From: Alphaproteobacteria bacterium
GTDB lineage: Bacteria; Pseudomonadota; Alphaproteobacteria; UBA8366; Aestuariispiraceae
Direction: 5' to 3'
NCBI GenBank assembly: GCA_024743195.1
Contig: JANSXE010000002.1
Coordinates: 62,001-126,000, forward strand
Length of the DNA: 64,000 nucleotides
Part shown: in pieces, positions 8,633 to 18,220 of the stretch
Numbering within the stretch: the stretch's first letter is position 1
Layout of the letters: each line of letters starts with the position of its first letter
Program-made: the position numbers and the translations under genes
Notes under the pieces: model-generated
Told to the model about the DNA's origin: nothing
The model's input: the letters and a program-made list of their open reading frames with translations, nothing else
Database searches by the model: none

Positions 8633-9445
8633 TCATCGCAGGGCCGCGATGAAGCGCGCGCTCGCCTCGAGAACCGCCTCGCGACGGTCGCGGTGCGGGG
8701 AATGCTTGCAGCGTTCCAGCACCAGACGCTCGACCGGGCCGGCGACGCCGGCTTGGATCGCGTCGATCTGGGCCAGCGTGCCGTACTCGTCGTCCGCCCC
8801 CTGGATCGCCAGCACGGGCGCCGCGATCCCGGGCAGACACCGCTCGATATTCCAGGTCCGGAAGTCCGGATGCAACCAGATGTCGTTCCAGCCGCGAAAA
8901 CTGCGGTCGGCGTCGTCGTGATACTTGGCCAGCCGCCGGGCCAGATCCGTCGTCTCGAAGACCTGCTTCGCCTCCTCGATCGAGGCGATCGTCAGGTCCT
9001 CGACGAAGACGTGCGGGGCCTCGACGATCAGCCCGGCGACCGGGCGTTGCGCCGCGCCGGCGTGGATCAGCGCGATCGAGGCGCCGTCGGAATGGCCGAA
9101 CAGCACCGGCCGCTCGATCTCCAGCGCATCCAGCAGCGCCGGCAGGCTCTCCAGCGCCTCGCGATGCATGTAGTCGGTCCCGAAGGGCGCCTGCAACGGC
9201 TCGGACCGGCCGTAGCCGTAGCGGGAATAGACCAGCACCTCCGCGCCCGCCGCCTCGGCCAGCGCCGCCGGGAAATCCTTCCACATCGCGACGGAGCCCA
9301 GCCCTTCGTGCAGCAGGACCACCGGCGGCGCGCCCGCCGCCGGCGCGGCCGGGCGATGACGCACGCACTCCAGCCGCCGGCCGGCGGCGGTCTGGAAGAA
9401 GCGGTCGGGCTCGCGCACGCCGTCCGGGGCCATAATCGCGCTCAC
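8633..9445 (-). CDS. Alpha/beta hydrolase of the box cluster
   Basis: An alpha/beta-hydrolase-fold protein of about 270 residues: VVLLHEGLGSVAMWKDFP (oxyanion-hole region), nucleophile elbow FGHSDGASIALIHA (Ser in GHSDG), an acid in LAIQGADDEYG, and the late His in CKHSPHRDRRE. A GTG start at 9445 overlaps the ligase stop (GTGA); an ATG 12 bp further in (9433) is the alternative. Hydrolases of this type recur next to benzoate-CoA ligase in bacterial box clusters; they may hydrolyse stalled thioesters or lactones, but I know of no firm function. Confidence 0.88.
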   Translation of the reverse strand: MSAIMAPDGVREPDRFFQTAAGRRLECVRHRPAAPAAGAPPVVLLHEGLGSVAMWKDFPAALAEAAGAEVLVYSRYGYGRSEPLQAPFGTDYMHREALESLPALLDALEIERPVLFGHSDGASIALIHAGAAQRPVAGLIVEAPHVFVEDLTIASIEEAKQVFETTDLARRLAKYHDDADRSFRGWNDIWLHPDFRTWNIERCLPGIAAPVLAIQGADDEYGTLAQIDAIQAGVAGPVERLVLERCKHSPHRDRREAVLEASARFIAALR

Positions 9446-11007
9446 GCCCCGCCCGTCGCGCGCAGCTTGAAGCGCTGGATCTTGCCGGTCGCGGTCTTCG
9501 GCAGCTCGTCCGCGAACTCGACCCAGCGCGGGTACTTGTAGCCGGCGAGCGTCTCCTTCACGAAGCCCTTGATCTCGTCGGCCAGCGCGTCGCTCGCCGC
9601 GATCTCCGTGCGCAGCACGATGAAGGCCTTGGGCTTGATCAGATCGTCCTTGTCCGGATGGCCGACCACGGCGCATTCGAGCACCGCCGCATGCTGCAGG
9701 ATGGCGCTCTCCACCTCGACCGGGGAGACGTAGATGCCGCCGACCTTCATCATGTCGTCGGCGCGCCCGGCGTGGGTGTAGTAGCCGTCGGCGTCGCGCA
9801 CGTACTTGTCGCCAGTGCGCGTCCAGGGGCCGCAGAAGGTCTCGCGGCTCTTGTCGCGCTGGCCCCAATACAGGATCGCGCTGGTCGGGCCGTTGACCTC
9901 CAGCATGCCGAGCGCGTCCGCCTCCTCGATCACCCGGCCGTCGTCGTCCACGAGGCGCAGGTCGTAGCCCGGAACCGGCTTGCCCGAGGTCCCGGGGCGG
10001 ATGTCGTCGGGCCGGTTGGACAGGAAGATGTGCAGCATTTCCGTCGAGCCGAGCCCGTCCAGGATCTCGACGCCCGTCGTCTCCTTGAAGCGGCGGAACA
10101 GCTCGGCCGGCAGCGCTTCGCCGGCCGACGTCGCCGCGCGCATCTTGTGTGCGCCGGGCGCGGGCAGCTCCCCGCTCGCCAGCAGCATGCCATAGAGGGT
10201 GGGCACGCCGTAGAAGATCGTGACATCCTGCGTCTTCAGAACCTCCGCGACCGCCTTCGGCTCCGGCGGCCCTTCCAGCAGGACGGTCGTTGCCCCGACC
10301 GCCATCGGAAAGGTCAGCCCGTTGCCCAGGCCATAGGCGAAGAACAGCTTCGCGGCCGAGAACACCACGTCGTCCTCGCGGATCCCGAGGACGGGGATAG
10401 CGTAGAGCTCGGCCGTCTTCGCGAGATGCGAGTGCAGGTGCACCGCCCCCTTCGGCTTGCCGGTCGTGCCGGAGGTGTAGAGCCAGAAGCAGATGTCGTC
10501 CGCCCGGGTCGGCGCGGTCTCGAAGCGCTCCGGCTGGTCGGCCAGCGCGTCGGAAAGCAGCGCGTAGCCCCGCCCGTCGGCTCCGGCGACGATCACCGTC
10601 TCCAGATAGGGATGCTCCCCGATATGGTCGAGGAACTGCGGCAGCAGCGCCTCGGAAACCACCAGCGCCCGCGCCCGGCTGTCCGCGAGCATGAAGGCGT
10701 AGTCCTTCGGCGTCAGGCGCGTGTTGACCGGGATCGGGACGATCCCCGCCTTGATCGCGCCCAGGAAGACCGCCGGAAAGTCGATCGTGTCGGTCATGCA
10801 CATCAGGACGCGCTCGTCGATCCGCACGCCGCGGGCGGTCAGCAGGTTCGCGACCCGGTTGGCGCGGGCGTCGAGCTCGGCGTAGCTGTGCGGGCCGTCC
10901 TTGTCGATGAAGGCGGGCTTGTCGCCGCGGCCGGCGGCGAGATTGCGGCCGATCAGATCCTCGGCCGCGTTGTAGCGCGCGCCGGCGAGCGGGGTTTTGG
11001 GCGCCAT
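9442..11007 (-). CDS. bclA: Benzoate-CoA ligase
   Basis: ANL-superfamily acyl-CoA synthetase of 521 residues that activates benzoate with ATP and CoA to benzoyl-CoA, the entry step of the box pathway. The P-loop YTSGTTGKPKG spans 177-187; later come GSTEMLHIFLSN, YYTHAGRADDMMKVGG (hinge) and the catalytic Lys region PKTATGKIQRFKL. These hinge and GSTEMLH segments resemble benzoate-CoA ligases rather than acetyl- or 4-coumaroyl-CoA ligases. AGGAGG lies about 11 nt before the ATG. It is co-directional with the DUF4863 gene (72 bp upstream) and overlaps the hydrolase gene by 4 bp. A substituted benzoate as the true substrate cannot be excluded. Confidence 0.92.
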   Translation of the reverse strand: MAPKTPLAGARYNAAEDLIGRNLAAGRGDKPAFIDKDGPHSYAELDARANRVANLLTARGVRIDERVLMCMTDTIDFPAVFLGAIKAGIVPIPVNTRLTPKDYAFMLADSRARALVVSEALLPQFLDHIGEHPYLETVIVAGADGRGYALLSDALADQPERFETAPTRADDICFWLYTSGTTGKPKGAVHLHSHLAKTAELYAIPVLGIREDDVVFSAAKLFFAYGLGNGLTFPMAVGATTVLLEGPPEPKAVAEVLKTQDVTIFYGVPTLYGMLLASGELPAPGAHKMRAATSAGEALPAELFRRFKETTGVEILDGLGSTEMLHIFLSNRPDDIRPGTSGKPVPGYDLRLVDDDGRVIEEADALGMLEVNGPTSAILYWGQRDKSRETFCGPWTRTGDKYVRDADGYYTHAGRADDMMKVGGIYVSPVEVESAILQHAAVLECAVVGHPDKDDLIKPKAFIVLRTEIAASDALADEIKGFVKETLAGYKYPRWVEFADELPKTATGKIQRFKLRATGGA

Positions 11008-11079
11008 GGGGCGGGTCCTCCTGTTGGATGCGCCGCCTCTTGGCTCGGGCGGCTGCGTCGAACGACGTCGGCTGCCGGC

Positions 11080-11547
11080 TCAGCGCTTGGTGAAGGCGAT
11101 CTCGCCGTCCGGCAGGAGATAGAGCACGATCGCCTCGCCGCCGCTGATCGTCGGATGATGCGCGGTGCCGGGGGCGTAGACCAGCCAGCCCTCGCCGCGC
11201 CCGTCGAATTCGGCGTCCGGGTCGATCGGCAGAATCAGATCGATCTCGCCCTTCGGATGGGCGTGATGCGGGCCGGCGAGGTCCTTGTAGCGCACGACGT
11301 CGACGGAGAAGCCGGCCGTCTCCTCCGACGGCTTGATCGGCCGGCCGAACCGGATGCCGCCATGCTCCCGCTCGCCCAGCCAGCCTTCCTCCATGCCGGC
11401 GCGGCAGGCGGCGGCGAGACCTTGAAAGGTCTCGCTCTCCGGCGGAAAGGTCTCGTTCAGGAAGCGGTCCAGGGCCTCGTCCAGCGGCTTGCCCGCAACG
11501 CGCTCCGTGACCGCGACCACATGGCGTTTCAGCGTCTCCACCGTCAT
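11080..11547 (-). CDS. DUF4863 family protein (PnbB-like), box-cluster companion
   Basis: A 155-residue cupin-like protein. The second half has the metal-binding pattern of a small beta barrel: HHAHPKGEIDLILPI, GEGWLVYAPGTAHHPTI and EAIVLYLLPDGEIAF. The family includes 4-hydroxylaminobenzoate lyase (PnbB), and DUF4863 members are regular neighbours of benzoate-CoA ligase in box clusters, where their role is unclear. GGAGGAG stands about 9 nt before the ATG. It is the second gene of the minus-strand group, 115 bp after flavodoxin. A lyase on nitrobenzoate intermediates or a box-pathway accessory role are both possible. Confidence 0.8.
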   Translation of the reverse strand: MTVETLKRHVVAVTERVAGKPLDEALDRFLNETFPPESETFQGLAAACRAGMEEGWLGEREHGGIRFGRPIKPSEETAGFSVDVVRYKDLAGPHHAHPKGEIDLILPIDPDAEFDGRGEGWLVYAPGTAHHPTISGGEAIVLYLLPDGEIAFTKR

Positions 11548-11662
11548 CGCGTCGTCTCCTCCCGCATCCGGTCGATCTTCATCCGTGAAGCCCCTTCGCG
11601 TCGATGGGCTTTTTCACAGTAGGGGTTTTGGCGCGCGCCCTTGCGCGCGGCTTGCGCCGCCG

Positions 11663-12127
11663 TCAGGCGGCTTCGGTCAGCGCCTCGTACCAGCCGGCGG
11701 CCCAGTCCGCGGCTTCGTCCTCCGGCAGCGAGCCGGAGGCGGCGTTGTGGTTCATCACCGCGCCGACGCGACGGGCGCCCAATTCCTGCAAGGTCTCGTC
11801 GAACTGCCGCCCGCCGAAACAGAAGGTCTGCGCATAGGTCATGTCGCCCAGCGCGAAGACCCCGTAGCGCACGGCCGCGAGATCCGGCTTCTTCTCCTTC
11901 AAGGATTCGAGGAAGGCGTGCGCATTGTCCGGCACATCGCCCTGCCCGTAGGTCGAGGTGCAGATGATGAAGGCTCCGCCGTCCGCGAAGACGCCGGCGT
12001 CGAGATCGTCCATCAGTTCGATCTCCGCCGCCATGCCCTTGTCGGTCAGGACCTCCGCGATCTCGTCCGCCACAAGCTCGGCCGTGCCCGTCATGGTGCC
12101 GACCAAAATCTTAACGCTGTCCGCCAT
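11663..12127 (-). CDS. Flavodoxin (MioC-like)
   Basis: A 154-residue single-domain FMN protein. The phosphate loop is T11-M-T-G-T-A16, the first FMN-contact loop is TSTYGQGD (57-64), and the third is FALGDMTYAQTFCFGG. It is close in form to MioC-like flavodoxins. The ATG at 12127 is chosen because the domain starts there (MADSVKILVGT); the frame continues upstream through the boxR operator region and is not coding there. It is the first gene of the minus-strand benzoate group and divergent from boxR, so BoxR control is likely. It is the best nearby candidate for an electron carrier to BoxB; this is inference. Confidence 0.88.
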   Translation of the reverse strand: MADSVKILVGTMTGTAELVADEIAEVLTDKGMAAEIELMDDLDAGVFADGGAFIICTSTYGQGDVPDNAHAFLESLKEKKPDLAAVRYGVFALGDMTYAQTFCFGGRQFDETLQELGARRVGAVMNHNAASGSLPEDEAADWAAGWYEALTEAA

Positions 12128-12206
12128 CCAACCCCGTCTCCGCCTGGTGCCGCGCCCGGCCGCGCGGACGTCCGTCCGCACACCGCGCGCCTCGTCTTTC
12201 GGAGGC

Positions 12207-12222
12207 CGGCAATATAGTGCAT
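12207..12222. promoter_or_regulatory. Predicted BoxR operator upstream of boxR and flavodoxin
   Basis: CGGCAATATAGTGCAT matches the perfect palindrome before boxC (13286-13301) at 13 of 16 positions, with one intact TATAGTGCAT half. It lies in the 207-bp spacer between the divergent flavodoxin and boxR genes. A further CATACTG repeat (12220-12226 and 12244-12250) follows. BzdR/BoxR proteins are reported to recognise TGCA half-sites; assignment here is by position and similarity. Confidence 0.6.
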
Positions 12223-12334
12223 ACTGTTTTTCAAGAAAAGCATCATACTGCAGATGCGACGGCGCGGCCGCCGCATCGCGCCCCAAAGGACACGGGCGCG
12301 GGCAAGGGAAAGGACAGGGGCGGAGGCGGTCGGG

Positions 12335-13240
12335 GTGAGCGAACGACGCGGCAAGGACGAGGAGGATCCGGAGCTCGCCGCCTATCTGGCGCAGCTCGGC
12401 GAGCGCGTGCGTGAGGCCCGCGCCAAGCGCGGCATGGCGCGCCGCATCCTCGCCCGCGACTCCGGCGTCTCGGAACGCTATCTGGCCCAGCTCGAAAGCG
12501 GCGCCGGCAACCCCTCGATCGCCGTGTTGCGCCAGATCGCGCGGGCGGTCGACTATCCGCTGGCCGACCTGGTCGCCGGCGCGCGCGCCGACAGCGGCGA
12601 GATCGCCGCGATCCTGGATCTGCTGGGCGGGGTGGAGGCGAGCCGCCTACCCGCCGTCCGCGCCGCGGTCGAACGCCAGCTCGCGGGCGTCGGCGGCCCC
12701 GACAAGCGCGCGCGGATCGCGCTGATCGGGCTGCGCGGCGCGGGCAAGTCGACGCTCGGGCGGCTGCTGGCGGAGCGCCTCGACCTGCCTTTCGTCGAGT
12801 TGAACCGCATCGTGGAGCGCGATTACGGCGGCAGCATCGGGGAGATCCTGGCGCTGAACGGCCAGCCGGCGCTGCGCCGCTACGAGCGGCGCGCGCTGGA
12901 AAGCGTGCTGACCGGCCATGAGCGCCTCGTGCTCTCCACCGGCGGCGGCATCGTCTCCGAATCCGCGACCTTCGGCCATCTGCTGGAGCATTGCTGGACG
13001 GTCTGGATCAAGGCCAGCCCCGAAGAGCATATGAGCCGCGTCATCGAACAGGGCGACCTGCGCCCCATGGCCCGCAACGACGAGGCGATGGACGATCTGA
13101 AGGCGATCCTGCGCGCCCGCGAGCCCAGCTACCGCCGCGCCGACGCGGTCGTCGACACCGCCGGCCAAACGGTGGAGGAGAGCCTGGCCGCCCTGGTCGA
13201 GGCCGTCAGGCCCTTTCTCGGTGAGGCGGACGCGGCCTGA
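12335..13240 (+). CDS. boxR: BoxR: benzoyl-CoA-responsive regulator (HTH plus shikimate-kinase-like domain)
   Basis: Transcription factor of the BzdR/BoxR family, 301 residues. The N-terminal Xre-type HTH spans about 20-78 (ARRILARDSGVSERYLAQLE); the C-terminal half is a shikimate-kinase-like domain with Walker A GLRGAGKST (132-140), LSTGGGIVSE and the RPMARNDEAMDDL segment. In this family the kinase-like domain senses benzoyl-CoA instead of phosphorylating shikimate. GTG at 12335 is chosen because GGAGG lies 8 nt upstream; longer in-frame starts run into the operator region. It is divergent from the flavodoxin gene and 210 bp before boxC. Confidence 0.93.
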   Translation: MSERRGKDEEDPELAAYLAQLGERVREARAKRGMARRILARDSGVSERYLAQLESGAGNPSIAVLRQIARAVDYPLADLVAGARADSGEIAAILDLLGGVEASRLPAVRAAVERQLAGVGGPDKRARIALIGLRGAGKSTLGRLLAERLDLPFVELNRIVERDYGGSIGEILALNGQPALRRYERRALESVLTGHERLVLSTGGGIVSESATFGHLLEHCWTVWIKASPEEHMSRVIEQGDLRPMARNDEAMDDLKAILRAREPSYRRADAVVDTAGQTVEESLAALVEAVRPFLGEADAA

Positions 13241-13285
13241 GCGTCCCGACAACACGCATCATAATTCCTTGCACGACCCCGAACT

Positions 13286-13301
13286 ATGCACTATAGTGCA
13301 T
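13286..13301. promoter_or_regulatory. Predicted BoxR operator upstream of boxC
   Basis: ATGCACTATAGTGCAT is a perfect 16-bp palindrome containing TGCA-N6-TGCA. It lies about 150 bp before the boxC start in the boxR-boxC spacer. The sequence fits the TGCA half-sites described for BzdR/BoxR, and a 13/16 copy precedes boxR. Confidence 0.72.
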
Positions 13302-13450
13302 GTTATCGACGTGACGCGCGCCCGGAAGCAGGGCGAGACGCGGCGCCCCGCCGCCTGCTCGGGATTCGAGGCCGGCCGGCCGCGCCGTCTTCTGCTGGAC
13401 GCGCAAGCGGCCGACCCGCCGCAAGAGCGGGTCGGAGAAAGGGATAGGGA

Positions 13451-15157
13451 ATGACCGCTGAAGCCGCCGAAACGCAGACCGCCAAGGCAGAGGGGCCGCA
13501 GACCCCGAACCTCGTCACCTATGACCGCGATCCGTCGGAGTACCGCCATTGGTCCTACGCGGTGGACGGCGAGATTGCGACGCTGACGCTGAAAGTCGAC
13601 GAGGACGGCGGCATCCGCCCCGGCTACACGCTGAAGCTCAATTCCTACGACCTCGGCGTCGACATCGAGCTGAACGACGCGCTGAACCGCATCCGGTTCG
13701 AGCATCCCTCGGTCAAGGCGGCGGTGCTGACTTCGGGCCTGGACCGCATGTTCTGCGCCGGGGCGAACATCTACATGCTGGGTCAGTCGACCCATGGCTG
13801 GAAGGTGAATTTCTGCAAGTTCACGAACGAGACCCGCAACGGCATGGAGGACAGCTCCAAACATTCGGGTCTGAAGTTCCTCGCCGCGTGCAACGGCACG
13901 ACCGCGGGCGGCGGCTACGAACTGGCGCTGGCCTGCGACGAGATCGTGCTGATCGACGACCGCTCCAGCGCGGTCAGCCTGCCGGAGGTGCCGCTCCTGG
14001 GCGTGCTGCCGGGCACCGGCGGCCTCACGCGCGTCACCGACAAGCGCAAGGTGCGCCGCGATCTGGCCGACGTCTTCTGCACCTCCGAGGAGGGCGTGCG
14101 CGGCCGCAAGGCGAAGGAATGGCGTCTGGTCGACGATCTGGCGCCCAAGCAGGGCTTCGAGGAGAAGGTTCGGGCCCGCGCCAAGGCGCTGGCCGCGACC
14201 AGCATCCGCCCGGACGCCGCCGAGGGCGTCGCGCTGACGCGCGTCGCGCGCACCATCCGCGACGACGGCTATAGCTATCCCTTCGTCGACGTGACGCTGG
14301 ACGAGGCCGCGCGGGTCGTGACGCTCACCGTCAAGGGGCCGGCCGACGCGCCGCCCGCCGACGCGGATGCGATCCGCGCCCGGGGCATGGGCTTCTGGCC
14401 CTTGCAGATGGCGCGCGAGCTGGAGGACGCGATCCTCATGCTGCGCACCAATCACGAGGGCTTCGGCGTCTGGCATCTGAAGACCGAAGGCGACGCGGAA
14501 AAGGTGCTGGCCTACGACGCCGCCCTGACGGCGCACAAGGACAGCGACTGGTTCGTGCGCGAGACGGTCGGCTTGCTGCGGCGCACGCTGCAACGGCTCG
14601 ACGTCACCTCGCGCTCGCTGTTCGCGCTGATCGACGAGGGCTCCTGCTTCGCGGGGACGCTGTTCGAGATCGCGCTGGCGGCCGACCGCAGCTACATGCT
14701 GGACCTGCCGGACGACCCCGACGCGGCGCCGGCGGTTGCGCTGAGCGCCATGAATTTCGGCCCGCTTCAGGGCGTCGACGAGCGCACGCGGCTCGCCTCG
14801 CGCTTCTATGACGACGCGGACAGGCTGGCCGATCTCGAAGCCCGCACGGGCGAGACGATGAAGGCCGAGGCGGCGGAGGAAGCCGGCCTCGTCACCTTCA
14901 TTCCCGACGATCTGGATTGGCAGGACGAGATACGGATCGCGACGGAGGAACGCGCGAGCCTGTCGCCCGACGCCTTGACCGGCATGGAGGCGAACCTTCG
15001 CTTCCCGACCAAGGAGACCATGCTGACGCGGGTCTTCGGCCGGCTGAGCGCCTGGCAGAACTGGATCTTCATTCGACCCAACGCGGTGGGGGAAAAAGGC
15101 GCGTTGAAACTGTTCGGCTCCGGCTCGAAAGCCGACTTCGACTGGAAAAGGGTGTAA
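13451..15157 (+). CDS. boxC: 2,3-epoxybenzoyl-CoA dihydrolase BoxC
   Basis: Ring-opening enzyme of the aerobic benzoyl-CoA pathway; it hydrolyses 2,3-epoxybenzoyl-CoA to 3,4-dehydroadipyl-CoA semialdehyde and formate. The 568-residue product is the long, two-lobed enoyl-CoA-hydratase-related form: the first lobe has TSGLDRMFCAGANIYML and ACNGTTAGGGYELALACDE (oxyanion hole and active-site loop), the second LFALIDEGSCFAGTLFEIAL. Length and motifs fit BoxC rather than ordinary crotonases (~260 residues). It follows the BoxR operator and precedes boxB by 5 bp, so boxCB is one operon. Confidence 0.95.
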   Translation: MTAEAAETQTAKAEGPQTPNLVTYDRDPSEYRHWSYAVDGEIATLTLKVDEDGGIRPGYTLKLNSYDLGVDIELNDALNRIRFEHPSVKAAVLTSGLDRMFCAGANIYMLGQSTHGWKVNFCKFTNETRNGMEDSSKHSGLKFLAACNGTTAGGGYELALACDEIVLIDDRSSAVSLPEVPLLGVLPGTGGLTRVTDKRKVRRDLADVFCTSEEGVRGRKAKEWRLVDDLAPKQGFEEKVRARAKALAATSIRPDAAEGVALTRVARTIRDDGYSYPFVDVTLDEAARVVTLTVKGPADAPPADADAIRARGMGFWPLQMARELEDAILMLRTNHEGFGVWHLKTEGDAEKVLAYDAALTAHKDSDWFVRETVGLLRRTLQRLDVTSRSLFALIDEGSCFAGTLFEIALAADRSYMLDLPDDPDAAPAVALSAMNFGPLQGVDERTRLASRFYDDADRLADLEARTGETMKAEAAEEAGLVTFIPDDLDWQDEIRIATEERASLSPDALTGMEANLRFPTKETMLTRVFGRLSAWQNWIFIRPNAVGEKGALKLFGSGSKADFDWKRV

Positions 15158-15162
15158 GCGCT

Positions 15163-16587
<1,425 letters not shown>

Positions 16588-16609
16588 GGCGGCTGAACGC
16601 GTCGCATCA

Positions 16610-16654
16610 AAGGCCCGGCCGGCGCTTCGAGAGGAGACGGCCGGGCCTTCCTTT
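16610..16654 (+). terminator. Rho-independent terminator after boxB
   Basis: Perfect 12-bp inverted repeat, AAGGCCCGGCCG (16610-16621) and CGGCCGGGCCTT (16638-16649), with a 16-nt loop, followed by CCTTT. It lies about 22 bp after the boxB stop. Confidence 0.85.
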
Positions 16655-16710
16655 AGCGGGAGAGGCTTGGCGCCCCTGGCGGCCAAGGCCTCGCCCGGAG
16701 GAAGACGCGG

Positions 16711-16756
16711 CGTCATCCTTCGAGACGCCGCCTGCCGGCGGCTCCTCAGGATGAGG
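16711..16756. repeat. Dispersed palindromic repeat, copy 1
   Basis: A GC-rich imperfect palindrome that starts CATCCTTCGAGACGC and ends CTCCTCAGGATGAGG, with a GCCGCCTGCCGGCGGC core. Elements with exactly these ends (TCCTTCGAGACG ... CTCAGGATGAGG) are abundant intergenic repeats in several alphaproteobacterial genomes. An inverted second copy lies 71 bp downstream. Together with the terminator the two fill the 335-bp gap between boxB and the reductase gene; no coding sequence is seen there. Confidence 0.75.
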
Positions 16757-16827
16757 GCTTGCGGTCTCAATCTGTGCCGGAGGGCCTCGCCTTGCGGCGG
16801 TCTTGCGGTTCCAGTCCGTGGGCGCAA

Positions 16828-16868
16828 GCCTCATCCTGAGGAGGGCGCATCAGCGCCCGTCTCGAAGG
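16828..16868. repeat. Dispersed palindromic repeat, copy 2 (inverted)
   Basis: Begins GCCTCATCCTGAGGAG, has a GGGCGC-ATCA-GCGCCC stem-loop core and ends GTCTCGAAGG, that is, the same element as copy 1 in the opposite orientation. The two also share CTTGCG next to the GATGAGG end. It could form a cruciform or long RNA hairpin with copy 1. Confidence 0.75.
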
Positions 16869-16922
16869 GCGGGACCGCTTACCGATGGGCGCGTTCGGCG
16901 TCCATGAGACGGAGAAAGGCGC

Positions 16923-18218
16923 ATGAGCATGCTCAAAGTCGCGATCGTGGGCAGCGGACCGGCCGGCTGCTATGTCGCCGAGCGCTTGGGCCGCAAGGCG
17001 AAGGGCGCGGTGGAGATCGACGTCTTCGATCGGCTCCCCACCCCCTTCGGTCTGGTGCGCGCCGGCGTCGCGCCGGACCATCAGACCACCAAGGCGGCCG
17101 CGCGCGTCATGGCCAAGGCGATGGAGAAGCCGGAGGTGCGCTTCTTCGGCAATGTCGAGATCGGCCGCGACCTCACGCTCGACGCTCTCCGCGCCGCCTA
17201 TGACGCGGTGGTGCTGGCCGTCGGCGCGCCGGAGGATCGGGGGCTCGACATCCCCGGCGCCGACCTGCCGGGCGTCGTCGGCTCCGGCGCCTTCACCCGC
17301 TGGATCAACGACCATCCGGACGCGGCGGACCGCGGCGGCGATCTGGCGCAGGCGCGGCGCGCGATCGTGATCGGCGCCGGCAATGTGGCGATCGACGCGG
17401 CCCGGCTGCTCGCCAAGACGGCGGCGGAGGTGGAGGATTCGGACCTCTCCCCGGACGTCGCGTCCGCGCTGCAGGGGGCGCCGCTCGAAGAGATCGCGAT
17501 CGTCGGCCGGCGCGGCGCGGCGCATCTCAAATTCACCCCGACGGAGCTCTTGGAGCTCGGCGACCTCGCCGAGGCGTCGCTGCGCATCGATCCGGCGGAC
17601 GCCGAGCAGGATCCGGAGGCGACGGACAACCCACAGGGCTACGCCGCGCTCAAGGAGCTCGCCGGCCGGCCGGTCGAGGCGAAGCGCCTGACGCTGTCGC
17701 TGCGCTTCAATCTCCAGCCGGAGGAATGCATCGCCGGCGCGGACGGGCGCGTGGCGTCGGTGCGCTTCCGCCGCACCCGTTCGGAGGGCGACCGCACGGT
17801 CGCGACGAATGAGACGGTCGAGCTTCCGGCCGACCTGGTGATCGCCTGCATCGGCTACCGGACGCGGACGCCGGACGGCGTGGCGGCGGACGGCGGCCGC
17901 CTGGCGAACGAGGAGGGGCGGATCGCGCCCGGCCTCTACGTCGTCGGCTGGGCCAAGCGCGGGCCCAGCGGCACGATCGGCGTCAACCGCGCGGAAGCGC
18001 ACGCCGTGGCCGACCGGTTGCTCGACGAGACGCCCGCCGACGACAGGCCGGGCCGCGCGGCGGTCGCCGAGCGCCTGGAAACGGCCGGCGCGGAAAGCGT
18101 GGACTGGTCGGGCTGGAGCCGCATCGACGCGGCCGAGACCGCCCGCGCCGAGCCGGGCCGCGTACGCCGCAAGTTCGCCGACCGGGGCGAGATGATCGCC
18201 GCGGCCCGCGGCGCGTAG
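16923..18218 (+). CDS. NADPH-ferredoxin reductase, adrenodoxin-reductase type (FprA-like)
   Basis: A 431-residue FAD/NADPH flavoprotein. FAD site VGSGPAGCYVAERL is at the N-terminus, followed by DRLPTPFGLVRAGVAPDHQ, the hallmark of adrenodoxin-reductase-type enzymes; the NADP site is VIGAGNVAIDAARLL, and the C-terminal FAD loop is VVGWAKRGPSGTIGVNR. These enzymes pass electrons from NADPH to ferredoxins or flavodoxins that serve P450s and other oxygenases. It lies between boxB and the P450 gene and could serve either; it is not BoxA, since no N-terminal ferredoxin domain is present. It is separated from boxB by a terminator and repeats. Confidence 0.92.
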   Translation: MSMLKVAIVGSGPAGCYVAERLGRKAKGAVEIDVFDRLPTPFGLVRAGVAPDHQTTKAAARVMAKAMEKPEVRFFGNVEIGRDLTLDALRAAYDAVVLAVGAPEDRGLDIPGADLPGVVGSGAFTRWINDHPDAADRGGDLAQARRAIVIGAGNVAIDAARLLAKTAAEVEDSDLSPDVASALQGAPLEEIAIVGRRGAAHLKFTPTELLELGDLAEASLRIDPADAEQDPEATDNPQGYAALKELAGRPVEAKRLTLSLRFNLQPEECIAGADGRVASVRFRRTRSEGDRTVATNETVELPADLVIACIGYRTRTPDGVAADGGRLANEEGRIAPGLYVVGWAKRGPSGTIGVNRAEAHAVADRLLDETPADDRPGRAAVAERLETAGAESVDWSGWSRIDAAETARAEPGRVRRKFADRGEMIAAARGA

Positions 18219-18220
18219 GC

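Noticed and set aside
8633-10801. A 722-codon minus-strand frame spanning the ligase and hydrolase genes
   Set aside because: Only the last ~270 codons are real (alpha/beta hydrolase). The rest is an out-of-frame reading of benzoate-CoA ligase, whose own frame carries the ANL motifs.
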